A stretch of 64,000 bases of DNA from Gnetum montanum (taxonomy: Eukaryota; Streptophyta; Gnetopsida; Gnetales; Gnetaceae), in NCBI GenBank assembly GCA_015680685.1, contig MNCI01009150.1, positions 14,741 through 78,740 on the forward strand. The letters run 5' to 3'. Of the stretch, positions 1-11,090 are shown piece by piece (positions within the stretch are counted from its first letter, which is position 1; every line of letters begins with the position of its first letter). Position numbers and translations under genes: made by a program. The notes below the pieces were generated by a model. That model worked only from the letters and a program-made list of their open reading frames with translations. It was not told where the DNA came from and made no database searches.

Positions 1-1499
1 TATTCAAATGAGATGTCAAGTTTAAAATATCAAAAATATCTCAAATATCTTTCCTAACTTCTCTCTTAAGTAATTAGACTAACCAATTAGAAGATAAGTT
101 AGGAGAAGGTTAGGTAGTTAGGGAGTTAGGAAGTTATGCATAAAATGAGGAGCATTTTATGCTAACTTTAATATAATGAGGACTTTATAGGATAATTAAA
201 GTTGCAAATCTTCAATGGCATTTAAATAATATATTTCGTAACTTGGGATAATTGGAAGCAAGTCTCTAAATCAAGGTTTCATATTATAAGTATTTCAATG
301 GTCATAATATGTGTATATATATGTTTGATTAAACCACCGATACTCCCGTGAAGCTATAGATTAATGTTTATTTTATATGTACCTTGGTGCAAAGTTTGTG
401 AATGTTAACGGCAAAGTTTGTGGTTAAAACCTTGGTCTTGCCTGTAAAAATCGCGTGTCACCGTGGAGGTTTCATCACGGTTCCAGGAAACGGTCTTTCT
501 CCTTTTTTTCTACCGAGAATCTGCACCGATTCAAAATGCCCCCGCCCAACAGGGCCCTGCAAGATCATAACTGACGATCACCGCAAGAGAATGCTTGGCA
601 ACCACATCTGGCTTTGCTATCACGTGTTGAAGAAGAAGGGTTTTCCTTTTTGTGTCAAAGAACAAAGCGTTGTTGGAGATTTTCCTGTTTTGCCCTCAAA
701 ACTGATTTGGGGCTTCCTGCGTTTTCCTGTGTTGGGCTTCCTGCGTTTTTCTGTGTTGGGCTTCCTATGTATTTCTGTTTGTTTTATCCAGCAGGAACCT
801 TCTGCGTTAGCCTGCAAAAAAAAAAAAACAAACAAAAAATGCCATGACCTGCAAAACGAATTCGGGTTTAACAGGGCATAACCCATTTCCAAATCTATCT
901 TTGAATATTCCTGCGTTTTTGTTTAGTGTCGTTTTGGAGGCCCTCTCTGGCTTCTTGTCATTGCAGATTTTTTTTTTATATTCTTATATTTTTCAGGACA
1001 GCAATGGTCACAGAGAATGGGGATTCTAGTGGTAAAATTCTGGGGCAACCTTTGAATAATCCTGTTTCTTCCTTTCCGCATCAATGTTTATTTTTGCAGA
1101 GTGCATTATTTGAAATTGTGCTCTTACAATAATGCAGAGCACCTCCTTTAGTTTGCAATATTCCACTTTTTCCTTTCTATTGCAAAGAAAAAACATCTTG
1201 CTTACAGAGATAAGTATCTTGCTCAACCTTGAACTTTTAAACAATATATTCTTGAATTATACAGGAGAAATAACTTCACCCTGCACCAGACTGCTGAATT
1301 TGCAATATTCATCTGTAAACCTCAGTGAATTATAAAAGTAGAACAACATGGCTGTGTAAGTTTGCTCCAATCTTTTTAAATATGAAAATCCCTTTTGTTC
1401 ACTTATTCTCCTATTCTAAAACTGTAAATTTAGCTACTTCTTCAAAAAAAATCTCAACTATTTAAGCCTGCTTCATGAAATGGCCAAATGTGCCAACAC
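1..1499. other. Unassigned left edge, no recognised gene
   Basis: This stretch precedes the recognisable gag of element F. AT-rich sequence at both ends surrounds a GC-richer block at about 400-900. A plus-strand frame is open from 402 to 881, but it encodes low-complexity residues and a short tandem repeat and shows no motif I recognise. An A-rich run lies at about 817-839. The block could be the 5' end of F or older unrelated DNA. I found no LTR pair, promoter or conserved protein here. Confidence 0.4.
711..781 (+). repeat. 24-bp minisatellite, three units
   Basis: Three consecutive units begin GGCTTCCT at 711, 735 and 759. The first two differ by one base and the third has several changes and is 23 bp. 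The unit length is a multiple of three, so a plus-strand reading frame repeats GFLRFxVL, but nothing else supports coding. Confidence 0.75.
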
Positions 1500-2562
1500 A
1501 TATCAAGTTGTAACTCCATTCAACCTTTAGAGAGATACCAAGAAGAAAAGTAAAGGACCCTAAGAATAAGAAAGACTTAAGGCCAAGAGTTTTTGCTAAA
1601 CCATAAAGGGATGAATACTAGAGTTAGAAAAGAAGAACTAGTTAACATCATTCTCCCACTCTTCATCCTCATCCTAATGATCATCAATGGACTTTAATTG
1701 AAGATAACAAATGTACAAATCTCATGACAAGGAGAGACAATGAGCTCATGATAAATATGAGTATCACCCAAGAAACCTTGATAAAGAAGATGAAGATCAT
1801 GAACCACATAGGAATAGGGATAGGCATGTAGAAAGAGAGAGATATGAGTATCAAAGGAGGCATCACTACAATAGAGCATATGAATCCTATGATTAGGAGG
1901 AATCCTTGTTGGCAACTTGCAACATGATAAACATAAAGAGAAGTTGTATATATTTTGACCAAGCATGTGAAAGATAGTCACATCAAGTAGCTTGATAAGA
2001 ACAATAAGCTTAAGTTTGAAGGTGGATATAACATAGATCCACAACATTGCCTTCAAACCTTTCATGATACTTGTGCCCTATAGAATATAGAAAGTAACTA
2101 GTAGAAGCTTAAGTTTTTCCCTTAGACACTCATCAAAGAGGTAGAAAGTTTGTACATAAAGCATGTGAAAGATAGTCAAATCAAGTAACTTGATAAGAAC
2201 AATAAGCTTAAGTTTGAAGGTGGATATAACATAGATCCACAACATTTCCTTCAAACCTTTCATGATACTTGTGGCCTATAGAATATAGAAAGTAACTAGT
2301 AGAACCTTAAGTTGTTCCCTTAGACACTCATCAAAGAGGTAGAAAGTTGGTACATATCATTGGAACTTGAATTAATTGAAAGGTAGAGTACCATGCTTGA
2401 AATTTTCAATGATAAATACCAAACCTATTCTTAAGTGTCCAACATCAGGAAGTAGAGCTAGGGCTAGAAGCAAGGGACTCACGAATCACTTGATATGGTG
2501 ATGGGTAGATACTACTCTCTATTGCATAGGTGCCTAGGCCATAGATTTTCTCAAAGAAAACA
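1500..2562 (+). pseudogene. Element F: 5' part of a decayed Ty3/gypsy gag
   Basis: The translated frames, full of stops, match the gag of element A further right. A GGYxxDPQH-type phrase followed by FHDTCA is read at about 2030-2080, then LKxFPLTLIxEA and, near 2520, LLHRCLGHxFSKE. This is the retrotransposon gag capsid domain. The gag breaks off near 2562, where the LTR of element A begins, and resumes at 25982 after A. About 45 bases of gag expected at this junction are missing, so a deletion accompanied or followed the insertion. It carries an internal 198-bp tandem duplication. It is not functional. Confidence 0.75.
1963..2358 (+). repeat. 198-bp direct tandem duplication inside gag of F
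   Basis: Copy one is 1963-2160 and copy two 2161-2358. Both begin GCATGTGAAAGATAGTCA and differ at a handful of bases. The unit is 66 codons and covers the DPQH...FHDTC part of the capsid domain. The duplication is younger than the element itself. Confidence 0.9.
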
Positions 2563-3483
2563 CCAGGTCCAACTCCTATTATCGGAACCTTGATATAAGA
2601 CACCAAGTCTAACTCCTATTATTAGACCCCCAACATCGAGGCTACGTTAACTAGGCCGTGTATATAGGGCCTCATATATGTGGCCCCATCGACACATCCA
2701 CCCATGCATCAACGTGGCCCTGTTTACACAAAGTCTATTTTTAGCTATAAATAAGCGTGCCCCTGCCACAGTTAGGCATCTTTTGGGTTAATTGTAGGGA
2801 AGCTCTTGCCATTTTTTTGTAGGAGTTAGACTATTTTTCCAAATGCATGCTTGTAGTGTGATGCTTGTAATTATATGGAACCTTTATTCGAGTGTGATGT
2901 ACTTGGACATGCACATGATCGGCAATAAAGATTGAGATTACTTCATCATTGCAGCATTCACTTAGTTTTAATTATTTAATTATTATTATTATTTATTATT
3001 TTCTTAGTTAATATTTCTTTAACATCATTTACTATTCTTGTTGTTAACTGTGGAATGAGTACAACTTAATCATGAGAATTTATTTATGACTACTTGGTAA
3101 CCCAGTAGCGTACCTAGGATCTATGCTTGGTAATCCTAGTAGTAGTCATGCACGAGGTTCAAGATGTGTATGGATGATTAAGGAATGGATGCTCATCACA
3201 CTTAGGCTAGCTTAGAATTCATTTCCTATTGCTTATTAGTTTAATCAAGATTATTTTTCATTGTCTCTAGGAGTAGCACTAGTTTAGGATGACATCATAT
3301 GCCTCACTCTAGACTAAACCATACATGCCAAAGCAAATACTAGTCCAAGTGGGAAGAAAGTGAACTACGATCAACGTGTAACTATCTAGATACCACAACT
3401 AGCCTATCCATGGAGTTCGATCGGATCATTCATGAACACTCGTATTCGTATGGTTGAGTGTAGGGGTACCTCGCCACTCATCA
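2563..3483 (+). repeat. Element A 5' LTR (start truncated)
   Basis: It aligns along its length with 25055-25981. The right end is fixed by divergence after CCACTCATCA. A TATA box, TATAAATA at 2746-2753, is conserved at 25243-25250 in the partner LTR and should drive transcription toward gag. The left end is uncertain because the first bases of the other LTR (TGATGAGTCATGG) are absent. A duplicated ACACCAGGTCCAACTCC-like word lies near the start. Confidence 0.85.
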
Positions 3484-3484
3484 T

Positions 3485-3502
3485 TGGCATCATTTCCAAG
3501 GA
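3485..3502 (+). promoter_or_regulatory. Element A primer-binding site, tRNA-Asp type
   Basis: TGGCATCATTTCCAAGGA starts one base after the LTR. The sequence complementary to the plant tRNA-Asp(GUC) 3' end is TGGCGCCGTTGCCGGGG. Every mismatch to it is a C-to-T or G-to-A change. Athila-like and related Ty3/gypsy elements use this primer. Confidence 0.8.
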
Positions 3503-3620
3503 TGGTGCTAGTTATCTAGATTAGTTATATCATACAAGATAATTGTAACAAGTATTAATGATATATCCTTTAGAAAATAAATTAAATTAACTTCAATTAA
3601 TTCACACACAGTTCACAACA

Positions 3621-5200
3621 ATGTCTCTCTCACAAGACTATGACAATGCAACAACTAGTAGAGAAACTCATTGGAGAACCAACAAATTATATGATAATGA
3701 AGATGAAGTTTGGAGTACCCAATCCGATGTAGGGGTCTCTTATGATCATCAACGTAAAAAACATCATTCCAACTCACAACTACATAACATACCCAATGAC
3801 GATGAACCCCTACTAGCCACTACAAGCTTAATGGAAATACAAGAGGCTATTCGAATACCCCGCAGGCATCGTAAGGAAAGCTATCTACTCAAGCTTGGCT
3901 TAAACAAGTTTTCTAAGTTTTCAAGAGGCTATGATTTAGATCCCCAACATCATCTACAAGCTTTCCATGATGCCTGTGCATGGAATGACATTGATAATGG
4001 ATGGCAAAGACTTAAGCTCTTTCCTTTGACACTCATTGGCCAAGCAAAAGTATGGTATAGGTCATTAAAAAAAATCAATTTGATGTTGGCTGACAATGGT
4101 AAAACTCTTCAATGAAAGATATCAAACCTATGCGAGAGTGTCATCCTTGAGGAGAAAAATCGAAAAATGGAAACAAACACAACATAAACCCTTGAACATG
4201 GCCTTAGAAATATATTATGCACTGTTAAACAACTGCCTAGGCCATGGGTTCTCCAAGGAAAGGCTAATGTATGATATCATATATGAGCTCCGTAATGAAA
4301 CAAGGGAGATCCTAGGGATGTACACCCGAGGTCAACTATATGAGCTACGAACCCATCAATTCCAAGAGCTTATTAAGTAGGTAGCAAAAGAAGAAGGAGA
4401 GATAGCCAAATGGGATAATGTTGAAAGTTCTCAATAGGACCAAAATATCAACTTAACTAGGGTCCATGATCATGAAGAGGAGAAATCAACTCACTTCAAG
4501 GAGGTGGAATAATCTTTGCCAATCCTACAATCACTAGATGAAATTAAGGCAAAGATCAGTAAGATGATGGACTAGGTACATAAGCGATGTGGAGAATATG
4601 CCAACATTATTAGAGGAAGAACTATGCCAAATCAAGAAAGAGAACAGGACACCACACGACAATTGAAACAAAGGGTAGAAGATAATAAGAATAAGAACTC
4701 AACTACCAATTTCACATATCAATGTAACATCTGTCTATACGATCACCCCAAAGGCTAATGTCCAGCTTTGTCACATTTACATGAGCATTGGGGAGAAATT
4801 TTACATCTAGATTTCATACAGAAATATTAGGTTCAACCATAGTGGCAAAAACCTCAATCATGGGGGAGGCCACTACCAACTAGACCATACCCTTCATATG
4901 TCCCAACACCAAATGCTTATTATGTTCAACACCCTATTCCTCCAATGGGATCAGCATCCTCTACCTCACCTCATTGTTATCATTCTCCTGAGTACTATCC
5001 ACCCATGTTCTCTCCAACAAAATCACCACCTCATGTGCCTTACACTTCTCCTCAACCTCAATATTCTCATGCTTCACCCTCTTCTACATCACCACCAGTT
5101 GTGCCAGAAGGCTTTGTACCACAACACCAACCCATGAACGCTACTTGTGCTGCTGCTATCAATAGCAGTGGGAACCCTCCACAACATCAAAAGTGACCTT
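3621..5200 (+). pseudogene. gag: Element A gag polyprotein (broken)
   Basis: The ATG at 3621 opens 164 codons encoding an N-terminal spacer, then LxKFSxFSRGYDLDPQHHLQ and FHDACAW, and the capsid hallmark PLTLIGQAKVWYRSL near residues 135-150. The frame then shifts and continues as 4096-4380, with NERYQTYARVSSLRRKI and LGHGFSKERLMYD. Beyond an in-frame TAG it runs through a charged region to a zinc-knuckle-like CNICLYDHPKGxC near 4725. A proline- and serine-rich tail follows at about 4900-5190. Gag forms the virus-like particle. The reading is broken by one frameshift and several stops, mostly of the type made by C-to-T change. The closest relatives in the window are the gags of D and F. Confidence 0.85.
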
Positions 5201-5600
5201 CTTTCTTTAGGCAACACCATAGAAAGAGACAACACAATTTTGAAACCACTACATCCTCCAACTTAGCATAAGTTCAATGCTATGATGCATCTACCTCCTC
5301 AAACTCAATGCCTCCTGTTACTCTATCTAGGCCAACATCAACACTCCAACAACTGTGGGGCCCAATGAACATTGCCACATGAGGAGACATGTTGATCCTT
5401 GCATACCATCTTATGGTCACAAGTACCATAGTGGGTCAACTCCTTATAAATTAACCACATCTTATAACTTGCCCCACTATGTCAACTCTAATCAAGTGTG
5501 TGAACCCCAATGCGGTAGGTATGACTAGGTCCCAATATTTCCAACATGCAAGGATCCCCACCTTCCATTTATTAATTCTATCCATGCTCAACCATTTAGT
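5201..5600 (+). pseudogene. Element A gag tail, then pol deletion
   Basis: The sequence after the proline-rich tail still reads in patches like gag C-terminus, but no protease, RT or integrase motif is found before the G-run at 5604. In element D the corresponding interval carries about 4 kb of pol. I infer one large internal deletion, but the exact breakpoint is not visible. Confidence 0.5.
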
Positions 5601-5760
5601 TATGGGGGGTATCCTTCATTCTAGAAACATAGAATTAATAAATGTTTTTCTATTTCTTTAATTTTTCAAGTTTTTGTTTTCCAGTTTTCACCTTTTAATT
5701 TATTATTTTATTTTTTTTGTCTTTTTATCTTTTTATGAGTAATCTCATCTACGAATAAAA
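5601..5760 (+). promoter_or_regulatory. Element A internal G-run followed by T-rich tract
   Basis: TATGGGGGGTATCC at 5601-5614 is followed by about 120 bases of T-rich sequence. The same pairing occurs in D at 57599-57840 and in F at 61989-62220, each at the end of the coding region and far upstream of the 3' LTR. It resembles the true polypurine tract, which suggests an internal second-strand priming site, but that role is inferred. Confidence 0.5.
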
Positions 5761-6512
5761 CATTCATGTGGCTCGTTGGTTGAGGTGTTGTTTTATGCTA
5801 TCAAGTCTCAAGTGTTTAATTATTTGGACAGTGAACCCACCACATCCACCCAACCATTCTATTAATAAAAGGTTCTACTTTGGGTACAATGATATTCTTG
5901 ACATCATTAAAGTAATTTTGTGCTCATTATGCCTAGAGTGAAGAAGGATGGACTAAGAGGAAATGGCCAGCGTGTGACATTAAGGGGACTTGTGGGTTCC
6001 CTTTGGTGACATTTGTTGGTGTTATCATTTAGCTTGGTTGTACTAAGATCCTTTTAGATCTAATGAAAAATGGGATTAAGAGTATTAAAGGCACCCAATA
6101 AAGAACTAAACGCTATTCTAGGAGGTCCCACTGGAAAGACATGCACCCATGCTTGAAGGTAGGTGGCTTCTTTGGATTAAGTACTTAAAAAAAAAGAGTG
6201 TGCCAAAGTAGCCAAACAAAAAGTATGCTGCAAAGAAATTCCAAGTCACTCCTCCCTTGCACAAAACACCAAGTGATCGTATGCCTTGCTGTCATGGTAC
6301 TCTTACGGTTTTCCATCATTAGGTGAAACAAATCAATGTCACTGATTAGAGGAATGGACTTGGTCTTGATTTTGGAGTGATGGGCTAATGACACATTAAT
6401 CATGCCCTACACTCAAGATTCATTATGCCCTAAGCCAGCTACCTCATGTTCCAATCTCTATAATCCCTTCTCTAATTCATCCCATCTCGTTGTTTGTGTA
6501 TTTGTGACTCGA
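5761..6512 (+). other. Element A 3' UTR, left part
   Basis: No ORF of interest is present. Three short blocks are shared in the same order with elements D and F: an ACAGTGA...CACATCCACCCA box near 5830, a GTGACATTAAGGGGACTTGTG box near 5974, and a GGAAAGACATG...CCCATGC box near 6133. The UTR is interrupted at 6512 by element B and continues at 23952. Confidence 0.7.
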
Positions 6513-8308
6513 TGTTGTGATCGAAAACATTAGCGGCTAGAAAACATCGAGAGGTTGTCGGTCATGATAGTCTTAACCCCGAATCCATGGGAGGGCCATG
6601 TTGGATAGAATGAAAATGGGGCACCCTGAATGATCTAGTCGATTAGATAGGGACTTAGTCTGTGTTAATATAACCTTTTGCAACCAGAAAATTTGAAAAT
6701 GAGACTTATAGCGCAAAATGATGCTTAAATGTAAAATAGGTAGAAAAATATGTAAAATGCAATTATAAGAAAGAAATAAAGTAAAATTCAATTAGAAAAA
6801 TGCATCGCTTCAAGAACGTGACTTCACTCTGTCAATATGGATACAATTGGTTTCACGGTGCTGAGGAGCGCAAGGATCCCAAGAGTAGCCAAGATGTTTA
6901 GAGTAAGACAGTTGTATGCTTGAATGTGGACTCGAGAGTCAACAATGCAGAATTCTATGAGGATAGTAGGAAAGAAGAGAAAAATGTCAAATGGGAGTGT
7001 CAACTATTTACAATGTCAAACAAGATGTTTACAATGCTTAGGAATACAATGCTAACTTTTTTCTTGCTTGCTAGCTAAAGGACTAGCTAATCGATCGAGC
7101 AAAAAAGATCTTTTAAGCATTGTTCATTGGGGTATTTATAGGGTCAAGGGCATGCAAAAGATGTAGTTTGGACACCACGTGCCTTAGTCCTGTGGTTACT
7201 TGTTTGTGCTGCATAGGTGTGCATGACCGTTGGACCTGCATGTCTGTTGGACGAGCCTGCCATCCTATAATTGTGAACCTACCACATTGTAATTACACCA
7301 TCAGAGCTTGGAGAAGTGCCAATGATGTGATTAGGTGAAGTAACGACCAAAACGGATGATATGTAGCATAGCTATGTGCTACACAATGCTATGCTTTGTA
7401 GCATGGCATATGCGCATAGTGTAGCAGCTTACTACGCAAGGAGATGCACTGATGTGGTGTAGCTGCTTGCTATGCTATGCTATGTTGGCTATTGGTGTAG
7501 CGTAATGTCTTGTTACGCTATGCTATGCTATTCAGCGTAGCCGCCAGAAGCAAAAAACTTGTGTTGTGTCCTTCTGCATGTGTTGGAAACCTTTGAAGTG
7601 CATTGACTATTTGTTGCAAATTTTCTATGCTATGCTACACTACATAGTGTAGCATAGCATAACAGCTAGCCTTGTTGCAAAAACGTCAAAAATCTGCAAA
7701 ATGTTGACAATTTGCAAAATTTGCCCTTTGCACTATGAACCTTGCAAACTTGCTAATCCTACCCTTTGAGATGCCTTTGTTGCTTCTAAACAATTTCTAT
7801 GTCATGATACACTACATGGCATAGCGTAGCATTGTGACCAATGTGACTTGCTTTTCGTAAAGTTAGCCATTTTTCCTATGGAAGGAGCCATCGTTGAAAG
7901 ACTTAGAGTCGGGCGATGGAACTGGTTGTCCAGCTTTTGCTACTCTGCGTAGTGTAGCATAGCGTAGCACTTCATTTTGCAATTTTTTTCTAAATCTTGC
8001 TACGCTACATAGCGTGGCATAGTGTAGCATAGCAAACTGTGTGACTTAGAAAACTTGCCAAACTATTTTGTGCATCCTGAGCACTACTAACAACTCCACG
8101 CATCATTTTTGAGCAGGTTGTCAGCTAGATAAACTACTCAGGTGGGTAGGTAGGATGATTCATAGAGCCTTTCTACATCAAGAGTAGAAAATTTTCTAAA
8201 CTGGTTAGCCTAAACTTAGAGCATTCCTCTCTTGAAGAACTGCCATGACACTGCCTAGATTGCGAAGGCCTGATGAAGTAAGAATGCCTTGAATTTTGGG
8301 GTGTTTCA
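6513..8308 (-). repeat. Element B 3' LTR (left copy)
   Basis: It matches 22161-23951 end to end, with ends TGTTG...TTTCA on the plus strand. On the element's own strand the TATA box is TATAAATA at 7133-7140, conserved at 22784-22791. Sequence from 8308 down to about 7140 is therefore U3, and the rest is R and U5. U3 is crowded with inverted GCTATGCTAC-type words between 7370 and 8040. Confidence 0.9.
7626..7661. repeat. Perfect 17-bp hairpin in LTR U3
   Basis: The left arm, 7626-7642, TATGCTATGCTACACTA, is exactly complementary in reverse to 7645-7661, with a two-base loop CA. It is the strongest of many GCTAYGCTAC/GTAGCRTAGC inverted words in this LTR. The right-hand LTR has a degraded version near 23275-23305. 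Confidence 0.9.
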
Positions 8309-8322
8309 TTGGCCCCTCTTTG
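8309..8322 (-). promoter_or_regulatory. Element B polypurine tract
   Basis: On the minus strand CAAAGAGGGGCCAA directly precedes the LTR start TGAAACACC. The same tract is at 37195-37208 in E. It would prime plus-strand DNA synthesis and fixes the element's orientation. Confidence 0.85.
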
Positions 8323-9600
8323 TCAACATATGGAGGATGGGCTCAAGAGATGTCCACAAAGAATACAAAACACCACGAAAGACAAAACACTAACATTTTT
8401 GTTCAGTGATTGTCGAGATGTCTCTTAGCTATGCATGAGAGTGTTGCATTTTGTTTTTTTGAAAGAGGGAAGAGAAAAGAAGGGAGGAAGGAGGTTCATG
8501 CAAAAGGTAAAGATGAGGTTTAGCAAAGTCCCTCATCGGAGTGCTCATGAGGGAGTTTTTTTACATTTTCATCTTTAATTTCCCTAACCTTCAACCTCTT
8601 GTTGAAATTCTTGTGGAGGGTGATTGCGAAATGACTTACATGCCATTTGTTTTAGACACGTGAGCCTTTACTCTCTTACACTTTTACCTTTTATGAATAA
8701 CTTGACTGCAGAACAGGTGTTTCTTTTTTTGGATGAGTTGTGTTACATCTGCATGGGGTTTTAACCTACCTACAGGTGCTTCCCATGCGACGAGTTGTGT
8801 TATGCACATCATAGACTTTGCAATTGAGAAAATAGGAGGGATTGACAAGCATTAAAAAAAGCTTGTAAAAGAGGGAAGTGAGTGGGAATTTTAGGTGTAG
8901 GAAGGAGGGCAGAATGTGCACTCTAATGTAGCCAATCTAATCAAGACAATCACTTCACAACACTGTAGCATTTTCTGCTATGGCGAGATGCACCTTCGAC
9001 TAACGCCTCTTTGGCACACACCCTACGAACATAGAGAGAGAACTAGAAGAAAAAACCATGCTATGAAACAAGGGAAAATTTCTTGCTTGCTATAGATGTT
9101 GTTGAAGCTCTTGGACATCATTCTTGGTGTATGATGTCCAAAGTAGGAAGGCCAGCAGCGGCCTTGGCAGCATCGGCATGGAGGGGCTAGCATCGGGGAT
9201 GCTGGGAGTTGCTGTGAAGGTAGATGCTTAGGAATCCCTACCAAATACATGCATTCTCAGTTCAGCTATGGGATTAGTTGCCACATAGCTAAACATTGTT
9301 TGAGCTGAGGCATTGGTAGGGGGCTGGAGGTTAACAATATTGTGGCTAGCCCACAATACTGCCAAAACTCTAGCAATAGGCACTGACCAAGGAACTACCA
9401 TTAGGGTGATGGGTTGTGACAATGGTAGGTCCAGGGGGTCAATGAAGTGTCATAAGACATATCCAAGGATCAGCAAGGTGCCAGGAGCGATGACGTTGCA
9501 TATGTTCCAGATCGTGTTCTCGTTGTATCATGAATTATGTTTTGGAATTGCAATGTCCCACCCCATGTCAACACTATGCAGGCTCGCTTGATGGTGTGCT
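8323..9600 (-). other. Element B 3' UTR without recognisable gene
   Basis: Several short frames are open on either strand, but none gives a known motif or matches a coherent frame in the corresponding region of E (37209-38390). Some words are shared with E, for example GGATGAGTTGTGTTAC-like near 8735 and AGGATCAGCAAGGTGCC-like near 9470. I regard it as noncoding. Confidence 0.6.
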
Positions 9601-9649
9601 TGGTGTAGATGCATGCTAGGGACATATTGCGAACTAAATTTAAGGTCAT

Positions 9650-9957
9650 GGTAGATCATGTGCTTGTTTAAGATCTCAGTAGACCATTGCTCTGGCTTAA
9701 GGTCCCAGTAGACTGTACATGCTAGTTTAATGTCATAGCAAATGTGTATTGCCATTTTAACATCATAGTAGATAAGCTTTGCCAGTTTTACATCGTAGTG
9801 GATGGTTTGTGCTAGTTTTATGTCATAGCAGACTATGGTGAAGCTGTACCAGTTTAGTATCGTAGCAGACGTTTGCTCACCTTTCCTAGTTTTATGTAGT
9901 AGCAGGCGTTCTATGCTAGTCTTATGTCATAGCAGGCGATCACTTGTCTGTTCCATG
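9650..9957. repeat. Array of about eight CTAGTTTTA mini-hairpin units
   Basis: Units of roughly 35-50 bp carry GCYAGTTTTAyrTC followed by a six-base spacer and GAY. Examples are CATC-GTAGTG-GATG near 9790 and GTC-ATAGCA-GAC near 9822. This is the 3' UTR array of element B. Related arrays lie at 12420-12770, 17728-17833, 38390-38870 and 46730-46925. Confidence 0.8.
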
Positions 9958-10167
9958 CACTTAGATGTAGTATGACTTAAGGTACGAGTGATTCATCAGG
10001 TTGGTGAACTTGTTGTTGTCCATGTCTGCCAGCTTCAAGGCTCCATTTCCAAAGGCTTTAGTGACCATGTAAGGGCCTTCCCAGTTAGCTGATAATTTTC
10101 TCACATGCTCATGCATGGCCTTGAGGACAAGGTCTCCCTTCTGTACTGGCCATTGATGCGGGTCCAC
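9958..10167 (-). pseudogene. Element B integrase C-terminal domain remnant
   Basis: The minus-strand frame reads KGDLVLK, then LSANWEGPYMV and GNGALKLADMDN, which is the GPY/F domain at the C-terminus of Ty3/gypsy integrases. It ends SYLKSYYI. The zinc-binding and DDE core modules expected upstream are absent: only about 50 bases separate this from the second RNase H. In E about 1.2 kb of integrase fills this place. B therefore lost its integrase core by deletion. Confidence 0.85.
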
Positions 10168-10560
10168 ACGATTTTTTCATTGTGTGGCACATGTTGCACA
10201 TCCATAGTTGCAAACTATTCAAGCAAGCTTTTTGCTAGGTCACAGTAGGGTTGTAGGTGCATAGCTTTGTAAGCGTAAACCCTGGTGATTTGATTCACAA
10301 CTAGTTGTGAATCTTCATGAATCGCCAGGTGTTGTATGTGTAATGTTTGAGCAGTTGAAAGACCTCTAAGTAGCTCCTCATATTCTACCACATTGTTCAT
10401 ATAGGGGAATGCAAGATGATAAGAAAATAGGTGCATTTCCCCAAAGAGGAATGTAATGACGGTTGACACACTACTTCCCCACATGGTCAAGGCACCGTCG
10501 AAGTGAAAAATAGCTTCGAGATGCGATGGGACCGCGTTGATAGTGCTAACATGCTTGTCT
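10168..10560 (-). pseudogene. Element B second (archaeal-type) RNase H
   Basis: The continuing frame reads AIFHFDGA, then a spacer, NNVVEYEELLRGL and IHEDSQLVVNQI, ending near 10215 with a stop after AKSLLE. The order DGA, NNxxEYE and DSQLV is that of the additional RNase H known from the Tat branch of plant Ty3/gypsy elements, which lies after the ordinary RNase H. The catalytic acidic positions D, E and D are present, although the element as a whole is inactive. Confidence 0.8.
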
Positions 10561-11090
10561 AGGAATTCTGGGTCTATGGTTGCCTGGTCGTCGATGGGTG
10601 AGGTCATAACTTGCATCGCTATGGCTTGACCCTTTGTCAATGATTGGCTTACATAGTGTAAGTTGAACTCCATGGTTATTACTTTCCATCGGGCTATCTT
10701 GCTACTTTCATACAGGTTGTTAGTCATAGCCCGGAGTATGTTATTTTTGCAAATAATGTTGATTGTACTGCGAAACAAGTAATGCTTCCAAATTTTCAGT
10801 GCAAACACTAAGGCAAGGCAATTCCTATATACTTCATTGTATTTCATCTTGTGCGGTATTAATGCATGACTTAGATAATACACTGGTATCTCAGATCTAT
10901 CGTCTCATTTCTGACATAGCAGTGCTACGATAGATGTGTCAGAGGTGGCAAGGTAGATGAAGAAAGGCTTATTCCTTTGTGGCGGGTGCATAGTTGGGAG
11001 GCACAAAAGTTCTTTCTTCAAGTCATCGAAGGCTTGTTGACATTGGGTTGTCCATTCGAAGTTAACCCCTATCTTTAGAAGATGTTGCAT
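10561..11090 (-). pseudogene. Element B RNase H (retroviral type)
   Basis: Frames 11090-10905 and 10883-10561 read TQCQQAFDDLKKELLCLP and PFFIYLATSDTSIVALLCQ, then a break, then YYLSHALIPHKMKYNEVYRNCLALVFALKIWKHYLF and WKVITMEFNLHY. This is the RNase H that follows Ty3/gypsy RT. The first catalytic Asp of the usual YLDAS motif is replaced here by YLATS. A TGA and other stops break the frame. Confidence 0.8.

Noticed and set aside
402-881. 159-codon plus-strand frame at the left edge
   Set aside because: It includes a minisatellite and a poly-A run, lacks any recognised motif, and two other frames across it are open as well, as expected for biased composition.
9313-9591. 92-codon plus-strand frame in the B 3' UTR
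   Set aside because: No motif, no matching frame in E, and it lies in a noncoding 3' UTR.
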